This document shows positions 48,838-57,892 of a DNA stretch of 64,000 nt, piece after piece. Position numbers and translations under genes: made by a program. Every line of letters starts with the position of its first letter. The first letter of the stretch is position 1. The notes under the pieces were generated by a model that was given only the letters and a program-made list of their open reading frames with translations, was not told the DNA's origin and ran no database searches. The DNA comes from Armatimonadetes bacterium DC (GTDB lineage Bacteria; Armatimonadota; Fimbriimonadia; Fimbriimonadales; GBS-DC): NCBI GenBank assembly GCA_001442985.1, contig LDYB01000007.1:1-64000 (forward strand), given 5' to 3'.

Positions 48838-50066
48838 GAGACCGCGCGCTGGTGAATAAACTCGGAGACCGCCGAGGAAGGCACCACGCTGAAGGGGTGC
48901 GTGGGAACCCGTGCCATGCGCTCAAACAGGCTGGCATACGCGCGCCCTACGGCGTCCCAGTTCAGCATCGCCGCTTTCTTCTGGGCGACGGCGCGGTGAT
49001 AGCGCATCAGCATCGGGTCTGACAACAGCTGCAGGATAGCGTCGGCAATCGAATCGGGATTGCGGAACTCCACCAGCATCCCGCCGCCGTCCGCCAGTAC
49101 CTCCTGTGCGTACAGATAGGGGGTGGAAATCACCACGCATCCCGCCGCCAGCGCGTAGGCTAAGGTGCCGCTCGTAATCTGGTCGGGGTTCAGGTAAGGC
49201 GTGATGTAGAGGTCGGTCGCCCGCAGGTAGAGCCGAATATCTTCCAGACTCAGATAGCGGTTCTCGAACACGACATGCTCCTGCAAGCCGAGCCGCTCCA
49301 CTTCCGCCATCAGCATCTCACGGTACTCTTCTCCTTCGCGGGCACGCACTTTGGGGTGTGTCTCGCCCAGAATCAGGTAGACCACATTCGGGAACTGCTT
49401 GACGACCTCTGGCAGGGCGCGAATCACATATTCCAGCCCTTTGCCGCGGCTCACCAGCCCGAAGGTACTCAACACCGTGCGCCCGCTGAAGCCGATCAAC
49501 GCTTTCGCCTCCTGCTGGGCAATGGGCAACGGGGCAGGGGCGCCGTGCGGAATCACATACACATTGTCCGTCGGCACCTCATACACCTCACGGAGCAGGT
49601 GAACCGCTGTGGTCGCCATCACCACAACCGCGTTCGAGTGGAGCACCACCTTGCGCAAAATGTCGCGCATCACATCGGTGGGGCGGGGCACGACCGTGTG
49701 CAGTGTGGTGACCACAGGCACTTCCAGACGGCGCAGGAACGGAATGATGTACTCGCCCATCTCGCCTCCGAAAATCCCATACTCATGCTGGAGGCTCACC
49801 ACCCGCACCTGCGAGCGATTCAGCAATTCGGCGGCTTCCACATAATCCCCCATCTCCTCCCTTCGAATCTGGTAAATCACACGGGGATCAGGGTGGTCAA
49901 TATAATCTTCGTGGTCTGCGGAAATCACCAGTCCGCGCCAGCCGTGCCGCTCGACGGCGTTCAACACATCCTGCGTGAAGGTTGCCAATCCGCACTCCGT
50001 GGGCGGATAGGTGCTGACAAACGCAACCTCTGGACGCACATCGATGCCGTTGCTCTTTCGAGACAT
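48834..50066 (-). CDS. GT4-family glycosyltransferase
   Basis: 410 residues from ATG 50066, preceded by the strong ribosome site GGAGGTGAT. Two Rossmann halves: VAFVSTYPPTECGLATFTQDV and LQHEYGIFGG in the first; STFGLVSRGKGLEYVIRAL, YLILGETHP and YLNPDQITSGTLAYALAAGCVVIST, with the E/D-rich nucleotide-sugar region, in the second. It is a retaining transferase of unknown donor. It converges with fadD with a 4-nt overlap. Nested hairpins lie in its upstream region. Confidence 0.88.
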   Translation of the reverse strand: MSRKSNGIDVRPEVAFVSTYPPTECGLATFTQDVLNAVERHGWRGLVISADHEDYIDHPDPRVIYQIRREEMGDYVEAAELLNRSQVRVVSLQHEYGIFGGEMGEYIIPFLRRLEVPVVTTLHTVVPRPTDVMRDILRKVVLHSNAVVVMATTAVHLLREVYEVPTDNVYVIPHGAPAPLPIAQQEAKALIGFSGRTVLSTFGLVSRGKGLEYVIRALPEVVKQFPNVVYLILGETHPKVRAREGEEYREMLMAEVERLGLQEHVVFENRYLSLEDIRLYLRATDLYITPYLNPDQITSGTLAYALAAGCVVISTPYLYAQEVLADGGGMLVEFRNPDSIADAILQLLSDPMLMRYHRAVAQKKAAMLNWDAVGRAYASLFERMARVPTHPFSVVPSSAVSEFIHQRAVS

Positions 50067-50090
50067 CCAAATCACCTCCCTATGGTGAAC

Positions 50091-50157
50091 ATCACTTTCT
50101 TAGAGAAAGTGATAAGCGTGGCAAAAATCGTGATTTTTATGCTTCCGATTTGCCACC
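50091..50157. promoter_or_regulatory. Two adjacent dyads upstream of the GT4 gene
   Basis: A perfect 10-bp inverted repeat with 3-nt loop (50091-50100 / 50104-50113, arm ATCACTTTCT) is followed by a nested structure with outer arms GTGGCAAA (50118-50125) and TTTGCCAC (50149-50156) and an inner AAAATC/GATTTT pair. They lie 25-90 nt upstream of the GT4 start codon and could be operators or an RNA leader. Confidence 0.45.
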
Positions 50158-50387
50158 CGTCGAAAGCAGGAACTCAAGGCTTCTTTGACACTCCTGAGTG
50201 CGACTCAGGCGTTCCTGACGGCGAAGCATTTGCTGGCGGCATCCTTGCCCATGAGGTCTTTGGGGTACCTGGTCAGTATCGTTTCGTTCTCGTTAACATG
50301 ATACCCGATTTTGACGGGAAGAGTCAAGGGCTTTTACGGTGCCGCCGTGCGCTTCCCCTGAAGCCTCGCATCACCGCGGGCTGTTAA
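50139..50387 (+). other. Open frame of doubtful reality between GT4 and dnaA
   Basis: The 350-bp gap between GT4 and dnaA contains an 82-residue plus-strand frame (MLPICHPSKAGTQGFFDTPE ... AHEVFGVPGQYRFVLVNMI). There is no ribosome site, and it starts within the hairpin region. It may be a degraded gene remnant or chance. Nothing else coding is visible in the gap. Confidence 0.2.
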
Positions 50388-50414
50388 GATTATCGGCAGG
50401 GACTTTCTAATTCT

Positions 50415-51836
50415 TTAGAGGGGACGCTGACGGCGCTGGATTCGTGAGCGGATTCGCTGGACGGTTTCGCGGAGTTGTGGGTCGCGCGGGAGACGCTGGG
50501 CAATCTGGCGGTAGGCGTGCATGACGGTGGTGTGGTCGTTGCGCTGGAGCGCCTGGGCGATGCGTGTCCACGATTCGCCTGTCAGTTCGCGTGCCATATA
50601 CGCCGCAATCTGGCGGATAGGCACAATATCGCCGCGGCGGCTCTTGCCTGTGAGCTCATGCTCGCTGATGGCGAATTCCTCGCAGACAGCCTCTATCACA
50701 CTGACAAGGGTGAGCGGAGCGGACGGCGGCGCATCGATGAGATAGTCGCGGAGTGCCTCGCGAGCCAGTTCCAGACTGATGGGGGCTTCATAGAGTGAGC
50801 TGTGGGCAATCAGGCGAGTCAGCACGCCCTCCAAGGCGCGCACATTCGAATGCACCTTGTCGGCGATATACTCGGCGACCTCAATCGGCAGGGCGACTCC
50901 TTCACGCTCTGCTTTGGCGCAGAGGATGGCGATGCGCATTTCATAGTCAGGGGGGGCAATATCGGCGCACAAGCCCTGTTCGAATCGGGAGCGCAGGCGC
51001 TCTTCGACACCGCTCAGGTCGCGCGGAGGCTTATCGCTGGACATCACCAGCGGGCGCCCCGCGCTGTAGAGCGCGTTGTAGAGGTGGAAAAACTCTTCCT
51101 GCGAGCGCTCTTTGCCCGCAAGAAACTGCACATCGTCCATCAGCCAGAGGTCCACACTGCGGTAGCGTGCGCGGAACTCGTCGATGCGCCCGCTGCGAAG
51201 CGCCTGCACATAGTCGCGCACGAACGCTTCGGCACTCATGTAGACCACGCGCGCCCCCGCATAGCGCGACAGGAACGCCTGCCCGATCGCATGCAGAAGG
51301 TGCGTTTTGCCCAATCCGGGCGCGCCATACAGAAACAGCGGATTGTAGCGTTTGCCAGGCGCTTCGACCACCGCCTGACCTGCCGCGACGGCAAGGCGGT
51401 TGCTCTGGCCGACAATCAGCGTCTCGAAAGTGAGTTGCGGGTTGAACTGCGGGGCGGGCAGGGGAGGTGCAGAAGGGGCGGCGACCGCGGCGGGCATTGC
51501 CACAACGACCTCTTCCATCGGCGTGGGGATGTGGCTCGCCTCCTCGCCGACCAGTTCGACACGCACCTCACGCCCCAGATACTCGCTCAGCAAGACGGTA
51601 ATCTCGTGGCGGTGGTGGTGCGAAACCCACTGTCTGCCGAACGCACTATCCAGACGCAAGGCAACGCAGTCGTCCTGTATCCCGAGGGGTTCAATCGCCT
51701 CGAGGAACCGACGACTGGTGACCGAAGCTTTGGGAAGGAGCTGGCGAAGCGCTTCGCGCCACGCACGGCGCAACTGGGCGCTATCGAGACTCTCCCCAAG
51801 CCGCAACTGGTCTATGCTCTCGTCCTTGCGTCGCAT
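50415..51836 (-). CDS. dnaA: Chromosomal replication initiator DnaA
   Basis: 473 residues from ATG 51836. Domain I (about 1-85) is followed by a Pro/Ala-rich linker and AAA+ domain III with Walker A GAPGLGKTHLLHAIG, Walker B LWLMDDVQFLAG and RSRFEQGL. Domain IV carries the DnaA signature TGKSRRGDIVPIRQIAAYM ... NDHTTVMHAYRQI. It binds DnaA boxes and melts the origin. The neighbours are not the usual dnaN/recF/gyrB, so the dnaA region is rearranged, and no clear oriC is adjacent. Confidence 0.95.
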   Translation of the reverse strand: MRRKDESIDQLRLGESLDSAQLRRAWREALRQLLPKASVTSRRFLEAIEPLGIQDDCVALRLDSAFGRQWVSHHHRHEITVLLSEYLGREVRVELVGEEASHIPTPMEEVVVAMPAAVAAPSAPPLPAPQFNPQLTFETLIVGQSNRLAVAAGQAVVEAPGKRYNPLFLYGAPGLGKTHLLHAIGQAFLSRYAGARVVYMSAEAFVRDYVQALRSGRIDEFRARYRSVDLWLMDDVQFLAGKERSQEEFFHLYNALYSAGRPLVMSSDKPPRDLSGVEERLRSRFEQGLCADIAPPDYEMRIAILCAKAEREGVALPIEVAEYIADKVHSNVRALEGVLTRLIAHSSLYEAPISLELAREALRDYLIDAPPSAPLTLVSVIEAVCEEFAISEHELTGKSRRGDIVPIRQIAAYMARELTGESWTRIAQALQRNDHTTVMHAYRQIAQRLPRDPQLRETVQRIRSRIQRRQRPL

Positions 51837-52265
51837 ACTGCCTCCCTGCTCTCGCCAGAGGGTGGCATATAGGATAGCACATCCCCTCCCCGAATCCTGC
51901 AATTGCTTCCAGCATTTCAGGAGCGTCTAAGGGCTAATGAGAGCCATTTAGTCCCAAAGTGAGATTTTTTCGCGCTATTCCGTGTTTTTCTGGGTTTTTG
52001 CTTGTCTTTGCTTGATTTTTCCAATCGGTGGTGGAGCCAGTTCACGACCCCACAATATTTTGGAATGCGCCTTCAGGGGTGTGTGGAAGGCTTCAGGGGG
52101 AAGAAAGGCTTGAGACGCGTTGTTGTAAAGTAGGTGAGATTCAGAGAAGCAGGACGCAGGAACCACGCCTGTACGGGCAGGGGTGAGGGCACGGCACAGT
52201 GAGCGTTGCGGCAAGGCAGGGCAGATATCTTTGCCGCAGCGCAGCTTGAGCAGACAGGACCGTCC
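51837..52265. other. 430-bp gap upstream of dnaA, T-rich tract, no convincing oriC
   Basis: The gap holds the dnaA promoter region (TATCCT-like boxes near 51872-51885) and a T-rich tract at about 51965-52020 with several T5 runs. I see no cluster of TTATCCACA or near matches. No gene is supported here. Confidence 0.5.
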
Positions 52266-54368
52266 CTAACACCCACTGCCAAAGTGGAACAGTACGCTCA
52301 GCAAATCGGCGTCATCCACGGCGCCGTCCCTGTTCACATCTTCGGGGTGCGTGCCCGTTTGCCCAAAGGCGAACAGGATTGCGAGCAGGTCGGCGTCATC
52401 CACGCATCCGTCGTCGTTCACATCACCGTCGCGCCGGGCAAACGGATTGCGTGCCAGCACCACCGTTCCATCCGAGCGCCCATATGCAAGGTAGCGCCCA
52501 TCGGCGGAGAATTGAACGCTGTAGACATACCTCCATGTTTCCTGAGTGTAGTCAACTGCCAGCAAGCCGTCGCTCACTTGCCACAGCTTGACGGTGCCAT
52601 CGGAGCTCCCACTGGCTATGTACTGCCCGTCGGGGGAGAAGACAACGGAGGCAACGGTTCCTTGATGCCCCCTGAGAGTGCGAGTCCAGAAGCTGCCGCT
52701 CATCCGCCACAAGCGGATGGTATAATCCTCGCTCCCGCTTGCCACGTACCGTCCATCGGGCGAAAAGGCTACAGAAAGGATTGCATCGGTGTGCCCCGTG
52801 AAAGTGCGTACCAGCGCGCCGTCGCTCACGCGCCAAACTCGAACAGCGCGTTCCAGATCGCCACTGCCACATGCCAAATACTGCCCGTCGGGGGAGAAGG
52901 CGACCGCTCGGACGGTGTGGGTGTGCCCTGTGATGGTGCGTATCAGGGCGCCATCCTCAACCCGCCAGATATAAGCCCTGCCGCGCATGCACAGACAGTC
53001 TGTATTAAGATGTTGGCTTGCTGCTGCCAGGTAGTATCCATCGGGCGAAAACGCCAGACAGAAGATACTATCCGTGTTCCCTGTGAATGCACGGACTAAG
53101 GTTCCATCGGGTATCTGCCACAGTTTGGCGGAGCGATCGCCGCTTCCGCTCGCGCTTGCCAGATGCTGCCCATCAGGCGAAAACGCCAGCGAATAGACAG
53201 GCCCCGTATGTCCTATGATCGTGTTTACCAGCGTACCGTCGGCGACGCGCCACAGTCTGATAACTCTGTCCTCGCCTGCGCTTGCGAGGTACTGCCCGTC
53301 AGGCGAGAACGCCACAGCGTACACCGAACTCGTATGATTCGTGAGCGGACGCACCAGTTCGCCCTCGCGGAGTTGCCAGAGCAGTATCATGCTGTCGTAG
53401 CCGCCGCTTACCAGATATTGTCCATCGGCAGACACGGAGATAGCTCGGATATACCCCGCGTGCCCTCGAAGCGTGCGAAGCAGGGTACCATCACTGGGGT
53501 TCCAGAGTTTGATGGTTTGGTCCCAGCTGGCGCTGATCAGATACTGCCCGTCGGGTGAAAACGCTACGGAAGTGACAGTGTCTGTGTGCCCGGTTTGCGT
53601 GTACACAAGGGTTCCGTCGCTCACATTCCAGAGCTTGAGAGCATTATCCCCACCGCCGCTTGCTAGGTACTGCCCATCGGGCGAAAAGGCAACGGCGTTG
53701 CAACCCCCGATGTGCCTGCCGAATATGCGCACCAGCGAGCCGTCCTCCACGCGCCACAACCTGACAGTGCCATCCACATACTCACTGCCGCTTGCCAGGT
53801 ACTGTCCATCAGGCGAGAAGGCTAAAGTGGTAACCCGATCCGTATGCCCCGTAATGGTGCGTATCAGCGTGCCTTCACTGAAATCCCACACGCTAATCGT
53901 CCGGTCAGCGCCCGCACTTGCCAGATACTCCCCGTCGGGCGAAAAGGCCATTGAGTAGACGGGAACGGTGCTTCCGACAAGCGTGCGGACTAAGGCGCCA
54001 TCATTGACGCGCCACACCCAGATAGTCCCTCCAGAACTCCCGCATGCCAGATATTGCCCGTCGGGCGAAAAGCTGACAGAGAACATCTCGTAGGGAAAAT
54101 TACGCCCCACGAGCGTGCGTATTAACATCCCGTCGCTGACACGCCACAGCTTGACATCCCCCACACCCCCGCTTGCGACATACTGCCCGTCTGGGGAGAA
54201 GGCGAGGGCAAAAACACCTCCTGCCTGCCCTCCCCGCATCCACATAATATCGGGTCGGTTTTGCGCTAAACCAGGCGCGATGAGCAGGAGAATCGCAATG
54301 CTAATTGACACTATACGAACGCACAGAGCGTGTACCCCCATCTCCAGTTTCTTTTCAATTCTGAACAT
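52266..54368 (-). CDS. Secreted double WD40 propeller with C-terminal dockerin-like domain
   Basis: 700 residues from ATG 54368. ATG 54374 would leave no spacing to the GAGGTGG ribosome site. The signal peptide (IVSISIAILLLIAPGLAQ) is followed by 14 WD40 repeats, each with FSPDGQY-like and LW/VW ends, enough for two seven-bladed propellers. The last 60 residues carry two dockerin-type calcium loops: DVNDDGCVDDADLLAILF and DVNRDGAVDDADLLSVLF. Propellers bind proteins. Dockerins bind cohesins or act as calcium-stabilised tails, and no cohesin is in the window. A TATAAT box is at 54402-54407. Confidence 0.85.
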   Translation of the reverse strand: MFRIEKKLEMGVHALCVRIVSISIAILLLIAPGLAQNRPDIMWMRGGQAGGVFALAFSPDGQYVASGGVGDVKLWRVSDGMLIRTLVGRNFPYEMFSVSFSPDGQYLACGSSGGTIWVWRVNDGALVRTLVGSTVPVYSMAFSPDGEYLASAGADRTISVWDFSEGTLIRTITGHTDRVTTLAFSPDGQYLASGSEYVDGTVRLWRVEDGSLVRIFGRHIGGCNAVAFSPDGQYLASGGGDNALKLWNVSDGTLVYTQTGHTDTVTSVAFSPDGQYLISASWDQTIKLWNPSDGTLLRTLRGHAGYIRAISVSADGQYLVSGGYDSMILLWQLREGELVRPLTNHTSSVYAVAFSPDGQYLASAGEDRVIRLWRVADGTLVNTIIGHTGPVYSLAFSPDGQHLASASGSGDRSAKLWQIPDGTLVRAFTGNTDSIFCLAFSPDGYYLAAASQHLNTDCLCMRGRAYIWRVEDGALIRTITGHTHTVRAVAFSPDGQYLACGSGDLERAVRVWRVSDGALVRTFTGHTDAILSVAFSPDGRYVASGSEDYTIRLWRMSGSFWTRTLRGHQGTVASVVFSPDGQYIASGSSDGTVKLWQVSDGLLAVDYTQETWRYVYSVQFSADGRYLAYGRSDGTVVLARNPFARRDGDVNDDGCVDDADLLAILFAFGQTGTHPEDVNRDGAVDDADLLSVLFHFGSGC

Positions 54369-54401
54369 CGCCATCCACCTCGCTGTCCACCGAATGGATA
54401 T

Positions 54402-54407
54402 ATTATA
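54402..54407 (-). promoter_or_regulatory. -10 element TATAAT upstream of the WD40-dockerin gene
   Basis: CGTATAAT on the minus strand lies about 33 nt before ATG 54368, giving a short leader with GAGGTGG as ribosome site. Confidence 0.5.
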
Positions 54408-54414
54408 CGCGATT

Positions 54415-55236
54415 TTATAGGGGTTTCTCTGGAGTTTCGACTTCTTTCAGCAGGCGAAGCAGGTGCTGAAACCCCGGCTGGAGTCGGGCGAAGGGGCGTG
54501 CGTGCCCGTAGTACTGCTCGGTGAGCGTCTTTTCGGCACGCATGAGTTGTTCCACCTGCTGGCGAGCGTGGTGGAGGAAGCGCGCCTCGTCCAGCTGCTG
54601 GTAGAGAGCGTGCCATTCGGGCGGGGCAAGCGGTTCGTCCAGCAGGGGCTGGAGCAGGGCACTTGCTTTGAGCAGGGTACGCAGGCGCCCCCAGCGCAGC
54701 TCCAGCGCCATCGTGGAGTTTTCTATAGCGGGGCGGTGTTCACGCAGGCACGCCTGCCACTGCTGGCTGGCATAGTCGGTGCAGGGCGGCTCCTGAGCGA
54801 ACGACTCCGCCCAGCGGCGCGAAAGCCCCCCTATCTCTTCCAGCACATGGTCGCGCTGGAGTTGCTGGAGCGCTGTGTGAAGTCGCTGGAGGTGTGTTTC
54901 CTGCACCTGGTGCAGGCGCAGGCGCACGCGCTCGATGCCTGCCCGCGCGGGCGGAGGGGCGTCCCCTTGGCTCAGCCAATCCAGAAGGCGCTGATTCAGT
55001 TCCAGCTGGTGGAGCGCCCGCAACACACGCCGGAGCCGACGCTTCCAGAACGCAATTCGCGTAGGCGGGAAACAGGGCTGGAACACGCGCAGGCACACCT
55101 GAAGGGTGAAGAGGCTCTCACGGAGCATCTCCAGCGCGTCGGGGGTCCAGTCGGATTGGCGAATCAGCGGTCGCACCTGCGCTAAGAGTGTTTGAATGTG
55201 CGACGCCCCGTAGGCGCAGAATCCTTCTTTGCGCAT
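54415..55236 (-). CDS. CHAD-like helical protein
   Basis: 273 residues, almost all helix, rich in Arg, His, Leu and Gln (FWKRRLRRVLRALHQLELNQRLLDWL; ELRWGRLRTLLKASALLQPLL). Two repeats of a four-helix unit with conserved basic residues resemble the CHAD domain, which binds polyphosphate. The match is by pattern only. It overlaps the zinc-ribbon protein gene by 1 nt, so they are co-transcribed. Confidence 0.5.
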   Translation of the reverse strand: MRKEGFCAYGASHIQTLLAQVRPLIRQSDWTPDALEMLRESLFTLQVCLRVFQPCFPPTRIAFWKRRLRRVLRALHQLELNQRLLDWLSQGDAPPPARAGIERVRLRLHQVQETHLQRLHTALQQLQRDHVLEEIGGLSRRWAESFAQEPPCTDYASQQWQACLREHRPAIENSTMALELRWGRLRTLLKASALLQPLLDEPLAPPEWHALYQQLDEARFLHHARQQVEQLMRAEKTLTEQYYGHARPFARLQPGFQHLLRLLKEVETPEKPL

Positions 55237-55973
55237 CAGGGTGTGGGGGTGGTCTCAGGGGGGTCTAACGCCGCCCAGTAGAGCATGCGTCCGCAGCTTT
55301 CGCAGGTTACGGGGTCATGCGATTCTTTGAGCCGGTTGACGAGGTAGGGAGTGAGTTTGGTGCGGCATGCGGCGCAGGCTTCGTTTTCGACGCGGGCGAC
55401 GGCTTTGCGTGCGAGTCGGGGTCGCATGGTTTCGTAGCGCTGGACGAGGGCAGGTTCTATTTGCGCCACGAGCTGGGCGCGCATGGCTTCGCGCTTCTCG
55501 ATTTCCGCCTCAAGGCGTGCTTTTTGCGCCTGATAGCGTTGCTGGTGCTGTTCGAACATCACCTCGATCTGGCGCAGGTCGGCTTCGGTTTCTTGAATCT
55601 GTTGTCCCTGAGTCTCCATCTCTTCCCAGAGGCGGAGCAGTTCCAGTTCCATCTGGTCGTGGGCGCGGCGCATGGCGTCGATGTCGTGCTGGAGTGCTTC
55701 CAGTTCGCGGGGGTTTCGGATGCGTCCGGAATAGAGTTCCGCCTCGGCGTGGCGGATGCGCTCTTCCGCGCTCTGCAGTTGAAGTTGCTGGTCGTGCGCC
55801 GCCGCTTGCAGTTCGCGGTAGCGTTGTTTAATCTCTTCCAGTCGCTGGCGCGATTCGTTGAGTCGCTGGCGCAGGTGTTCGCCCGGATCGAGGCGTTTCA
55901 GCAGCTGGCGGAGCTGATCCAGCTCATCGTCCAGCTGCTGAAGCCGATCCAGAAGCCGCATCTGCGGGTGCAT
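55236..55973 (-). CDS. C4-type zinc-ribbon coiled-coil protein (PF02591-like)
   Basis: 245 residues. Residues 1-180 are a long two-strand coiled coil containing the family motif YSGRIRNPRELEALQHDI. The C-terminus has two zinc pairs, CAAC and CESC, before a short tail. Proteins of this family are widespread coiled-coil zinc-ribbon proteins of uncertain function. It lies between the CHAD-like gene and the unknown 626-residue gene, all on the minus strand. Confidence 0.85.
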   Translation of the reverse strand: MHPQMRLLDRLQQLDDELDQLRQLLKRLDPGEHLRQRLNESRQRLEEIKQRYRELQAAAHDQQLQLQSAEERIRHAEAELYSGRIRNPRELEALQHDIDAMRRAHDQMELELLRLWEEMETQGQQIQETEADLRQIEVMFEQHQQRYQAQKARLEAEIEKREAMRAQLVAQIEPALVQRYETMRPRLARKAVARVENEACAACRTKLTPYLVNRLKESHDPVTCESCGRMLYWAALDPPETTPTP

Positions 55974-55980
55974 CGGCGTC

Positions 55981-57861
55981 CTACCCCCCTATCAGGTACT
56001 GACGCGCCTTCTTGGTGATGGGTTTGCCGATTTCGTCTTCCTTCAGGTGCCACACGGGCGAGCCTTTGTGGAGTTCGAAGCAGGGGTAGGCGCTGAGGAT
56101 TGATGCCGTAACCTCGCGCTTCGTGCGCCGCACGATGTTGACCTCGTTGTGCAGGGTCAGGTAGTCGGCGCCGCGGGGGTGTCCGCGCATCAACTCCACC
56201 ATGATGTGGTAGGTGGAGAGCTGATCGGCGCGCTCCTGAAGCTCCAGCAGTTTCTCGTAACGCGCATGGGAGACCGCCAGTAGCGGATCCGTTTCGCCCG
56301 TGAAGCGGAAGTAGAACACATCAGGCTGGTCGGTGCGCTCCAGCTCGAAGATTGCGCCCGAAAGGATGTCCAGCTCGGCGAACTTATCGAATAGCCCATA
56401 CACCAGGCGTGTTTCGTGGTTCAGCCACACTTCGTGTGCTTGCCCGTTCTCATCAATAAAAGTCACCTGTTGAATCGTGGGCTGGTCTGCGAAAAAGCCG
56501 AGCGGGATCTGGCACATCGGGAGGGTGCCGAGGTCCTTATGGGGCGGGCGCAGCACGATTCGCACCTTCTGGGGTACTTCTGGGGGCATAGCGGGCGTCT
56601 CTTCGTCGTCCACATCCTGAGCGCGGGGGTCGCGAATCTCCTCGCGTAGAGAACGCGGGTAGGCTTCGGGGTCTAACACCACATCATACGGCTCGCCCTG
56701 CTCGTTCAGGATTTGCGGAAGTGGCGGGAACAGGAGGATGGCAGGCACGGTCCGCACATATTCGGGCATATCGGTGTCGCGCCCGAATCGGTCATAGCCG
56801 TACCATGTCAGGCGTCCATCGCTCCAGAGTGCGGAAATCAGCGTATCGAGGTCTTCGCGGAAGGTGCGGCTCTGAGGTGAGACTTCGAACATCTCTTCCA
56901 GCAGTTGCGAGGCGCGGGCGATGCCCGGTCGCTGGAGGAGTTGCGATACAATCTGTTCCACCTCGTCGGGGCGCAGTTCCAGCGGCTGGGTCTCTTCGGG
57001 GGGCATTTCGGCGAGCCACTGGCGCACAAGGGCGCGCCCGCGCTCCAGCCATTCCGCTTCCACCGATTTGGGATACCATGCGCCATCAGAACCCCACGCA
57101 TACGCATCCGAAGCCCAAACCGCCTCAAACAGCGCCACCCCGTCGTAGGGGAACACCCAGCGCGGGTCGGGGTCCAGATTGAAGTACCAGTGCATGAAGC
57201 CCAGCAGGCGGTTCGGGATAGGCTCTTCTGCCTGCTGCAGATACGCCACCACCCATTCGGGGTTGGTGAAGTCCAGCTTCATTTTACGCGCCTTTTTGAG
57301 GTGGGGTTCTACCTCTTTCCATGTGAGGTCGTTGTAGAAGAGGGCGTCGTGGACAGCGCGCTCGCGTTCCGCTGGCTCCTCCCAGAGGTAGGCGATGGGC
57401 TCAATCCATTCGGGGCGGAAGAGCCATTCACGAAGCCCAATTATGTTGCTGGGGGTGATAAATAGATTCTGCGCGTTCCGACACAGCTGGGGCAGGATGG
57501 TTTCGAAATATTCATGGCTTCGGCGGTAGCGTGCGCCCAGCTCCAGCGCGACCGCATCGCGGGATACGGGCGCGCCCACCGCCCGCACAATCCGCTCCGC
57601 AAACGCCACAATCGGCGAACGGTTCGACACTTTCCGATACAGCGGTAGCCAGCGGCGCTCCTCCTGAAGAAACTTCTCTGGCTGGTTATACAGCAGCGCG
57701 CGCACCTCGCCCGAGCTCAATCCCAGCGCCTGAATCCGATCGCGCACCTCGTTTGTGCGCAACGGCACCGGCGTGCCCTGCATAAAACCTAACAGTACCT
57801 GACGCGCCAGATAGTCCAGCGCCAGCCTGTCCTGTGGTGAGAATACGGTGGTCTCCATCAT
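55981..57861 (-). CDS. Large hypothetical protein, possible winged-helix DNA-binding
   Basis: 626 residues, cytoplasmic, acidic, with no transmembrane segment. The first 130 residues look like two winged-helix/HARE-like modules (LRTNEVRDRIQALGLSSGEVRALLYNQPEKF; ELGARYRRSHEYFETILPQL). A central region is rich in Trp and Tyr. A further possible wing lies near the C-terminus (LTLHNEVNIVRRTKREVTASILS). I do not recognise a family. It is 7 nt upstream of the zinc-ribbon gene and likely in the same operon. Confidence 0.6.
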   Translation of the reverse strand: MMETTVFSPQDRLALDYLARQVLLGFMQGTPVPLRTNEVRDRIQALGLSSGEVRALLYNQPEKFLQEERRWLPLYRKVSNRSPIVAFAERIVRAVGAPVSRDAVALELGARYRRSHEYFETILPQLCRNAQNLFITPSNIIGLREWLFRPEWIEPIAYLWEEPAERERAVHDALFYNDLTWKEVEPHLKKARKMKLDFTNPEWVVAYLQQAEEPIPNRLLGFMHWYFNLDPDPRWVFPYDGVALFEAVWASDAYAWGSDGAWYPKSVEAEWLERGRALVRQWLAEMPPEETQPLELRPDEVEQIVSQLLQRPGIARASQLLEEMFEVSPQSRTFREDLDTLISALWSDGRLTWYGYDRFGRDTDMPEYVRTVPAILLFPPLPQILNEQGEPYDVVLDPEAYPRSLREEIRDPRAQDVDDEETPAMPPEVPQKVRIVLRPPHKDLGTLPMCQIPLGFFADQPTIQQVTFIDENGQAHEVWLNHETRLVYGLFDKFAELDILSGAIFELERTDQPDVFYFRFTGETDPLLAVSHARYEKLLELQERADQLSTYHIMVELMRGHPRGADYLTLHNEVNIVRRTKREVTASILSAYPCFELHKGSPVWHLKEDEIGKPITKKARQYLIGG

Positions 57862-57892
57862 CGTCTCAGTCCTCTTCCGAAGCGTCCCTTAA

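Noticed and set aside
50139-50387. Confident gene call for the 82-codon frame between GT4 and dnaA
   Set aside because: No ribosome site, no family similarity and overlap with dyads. Listed only as a doubtful frame.
52206-53099. Repetitive plus-strand frame rich in PSG/CPSGE units
   Set aside because: It is the antisense reading of the WD40 repeats, which explain the periodicity.
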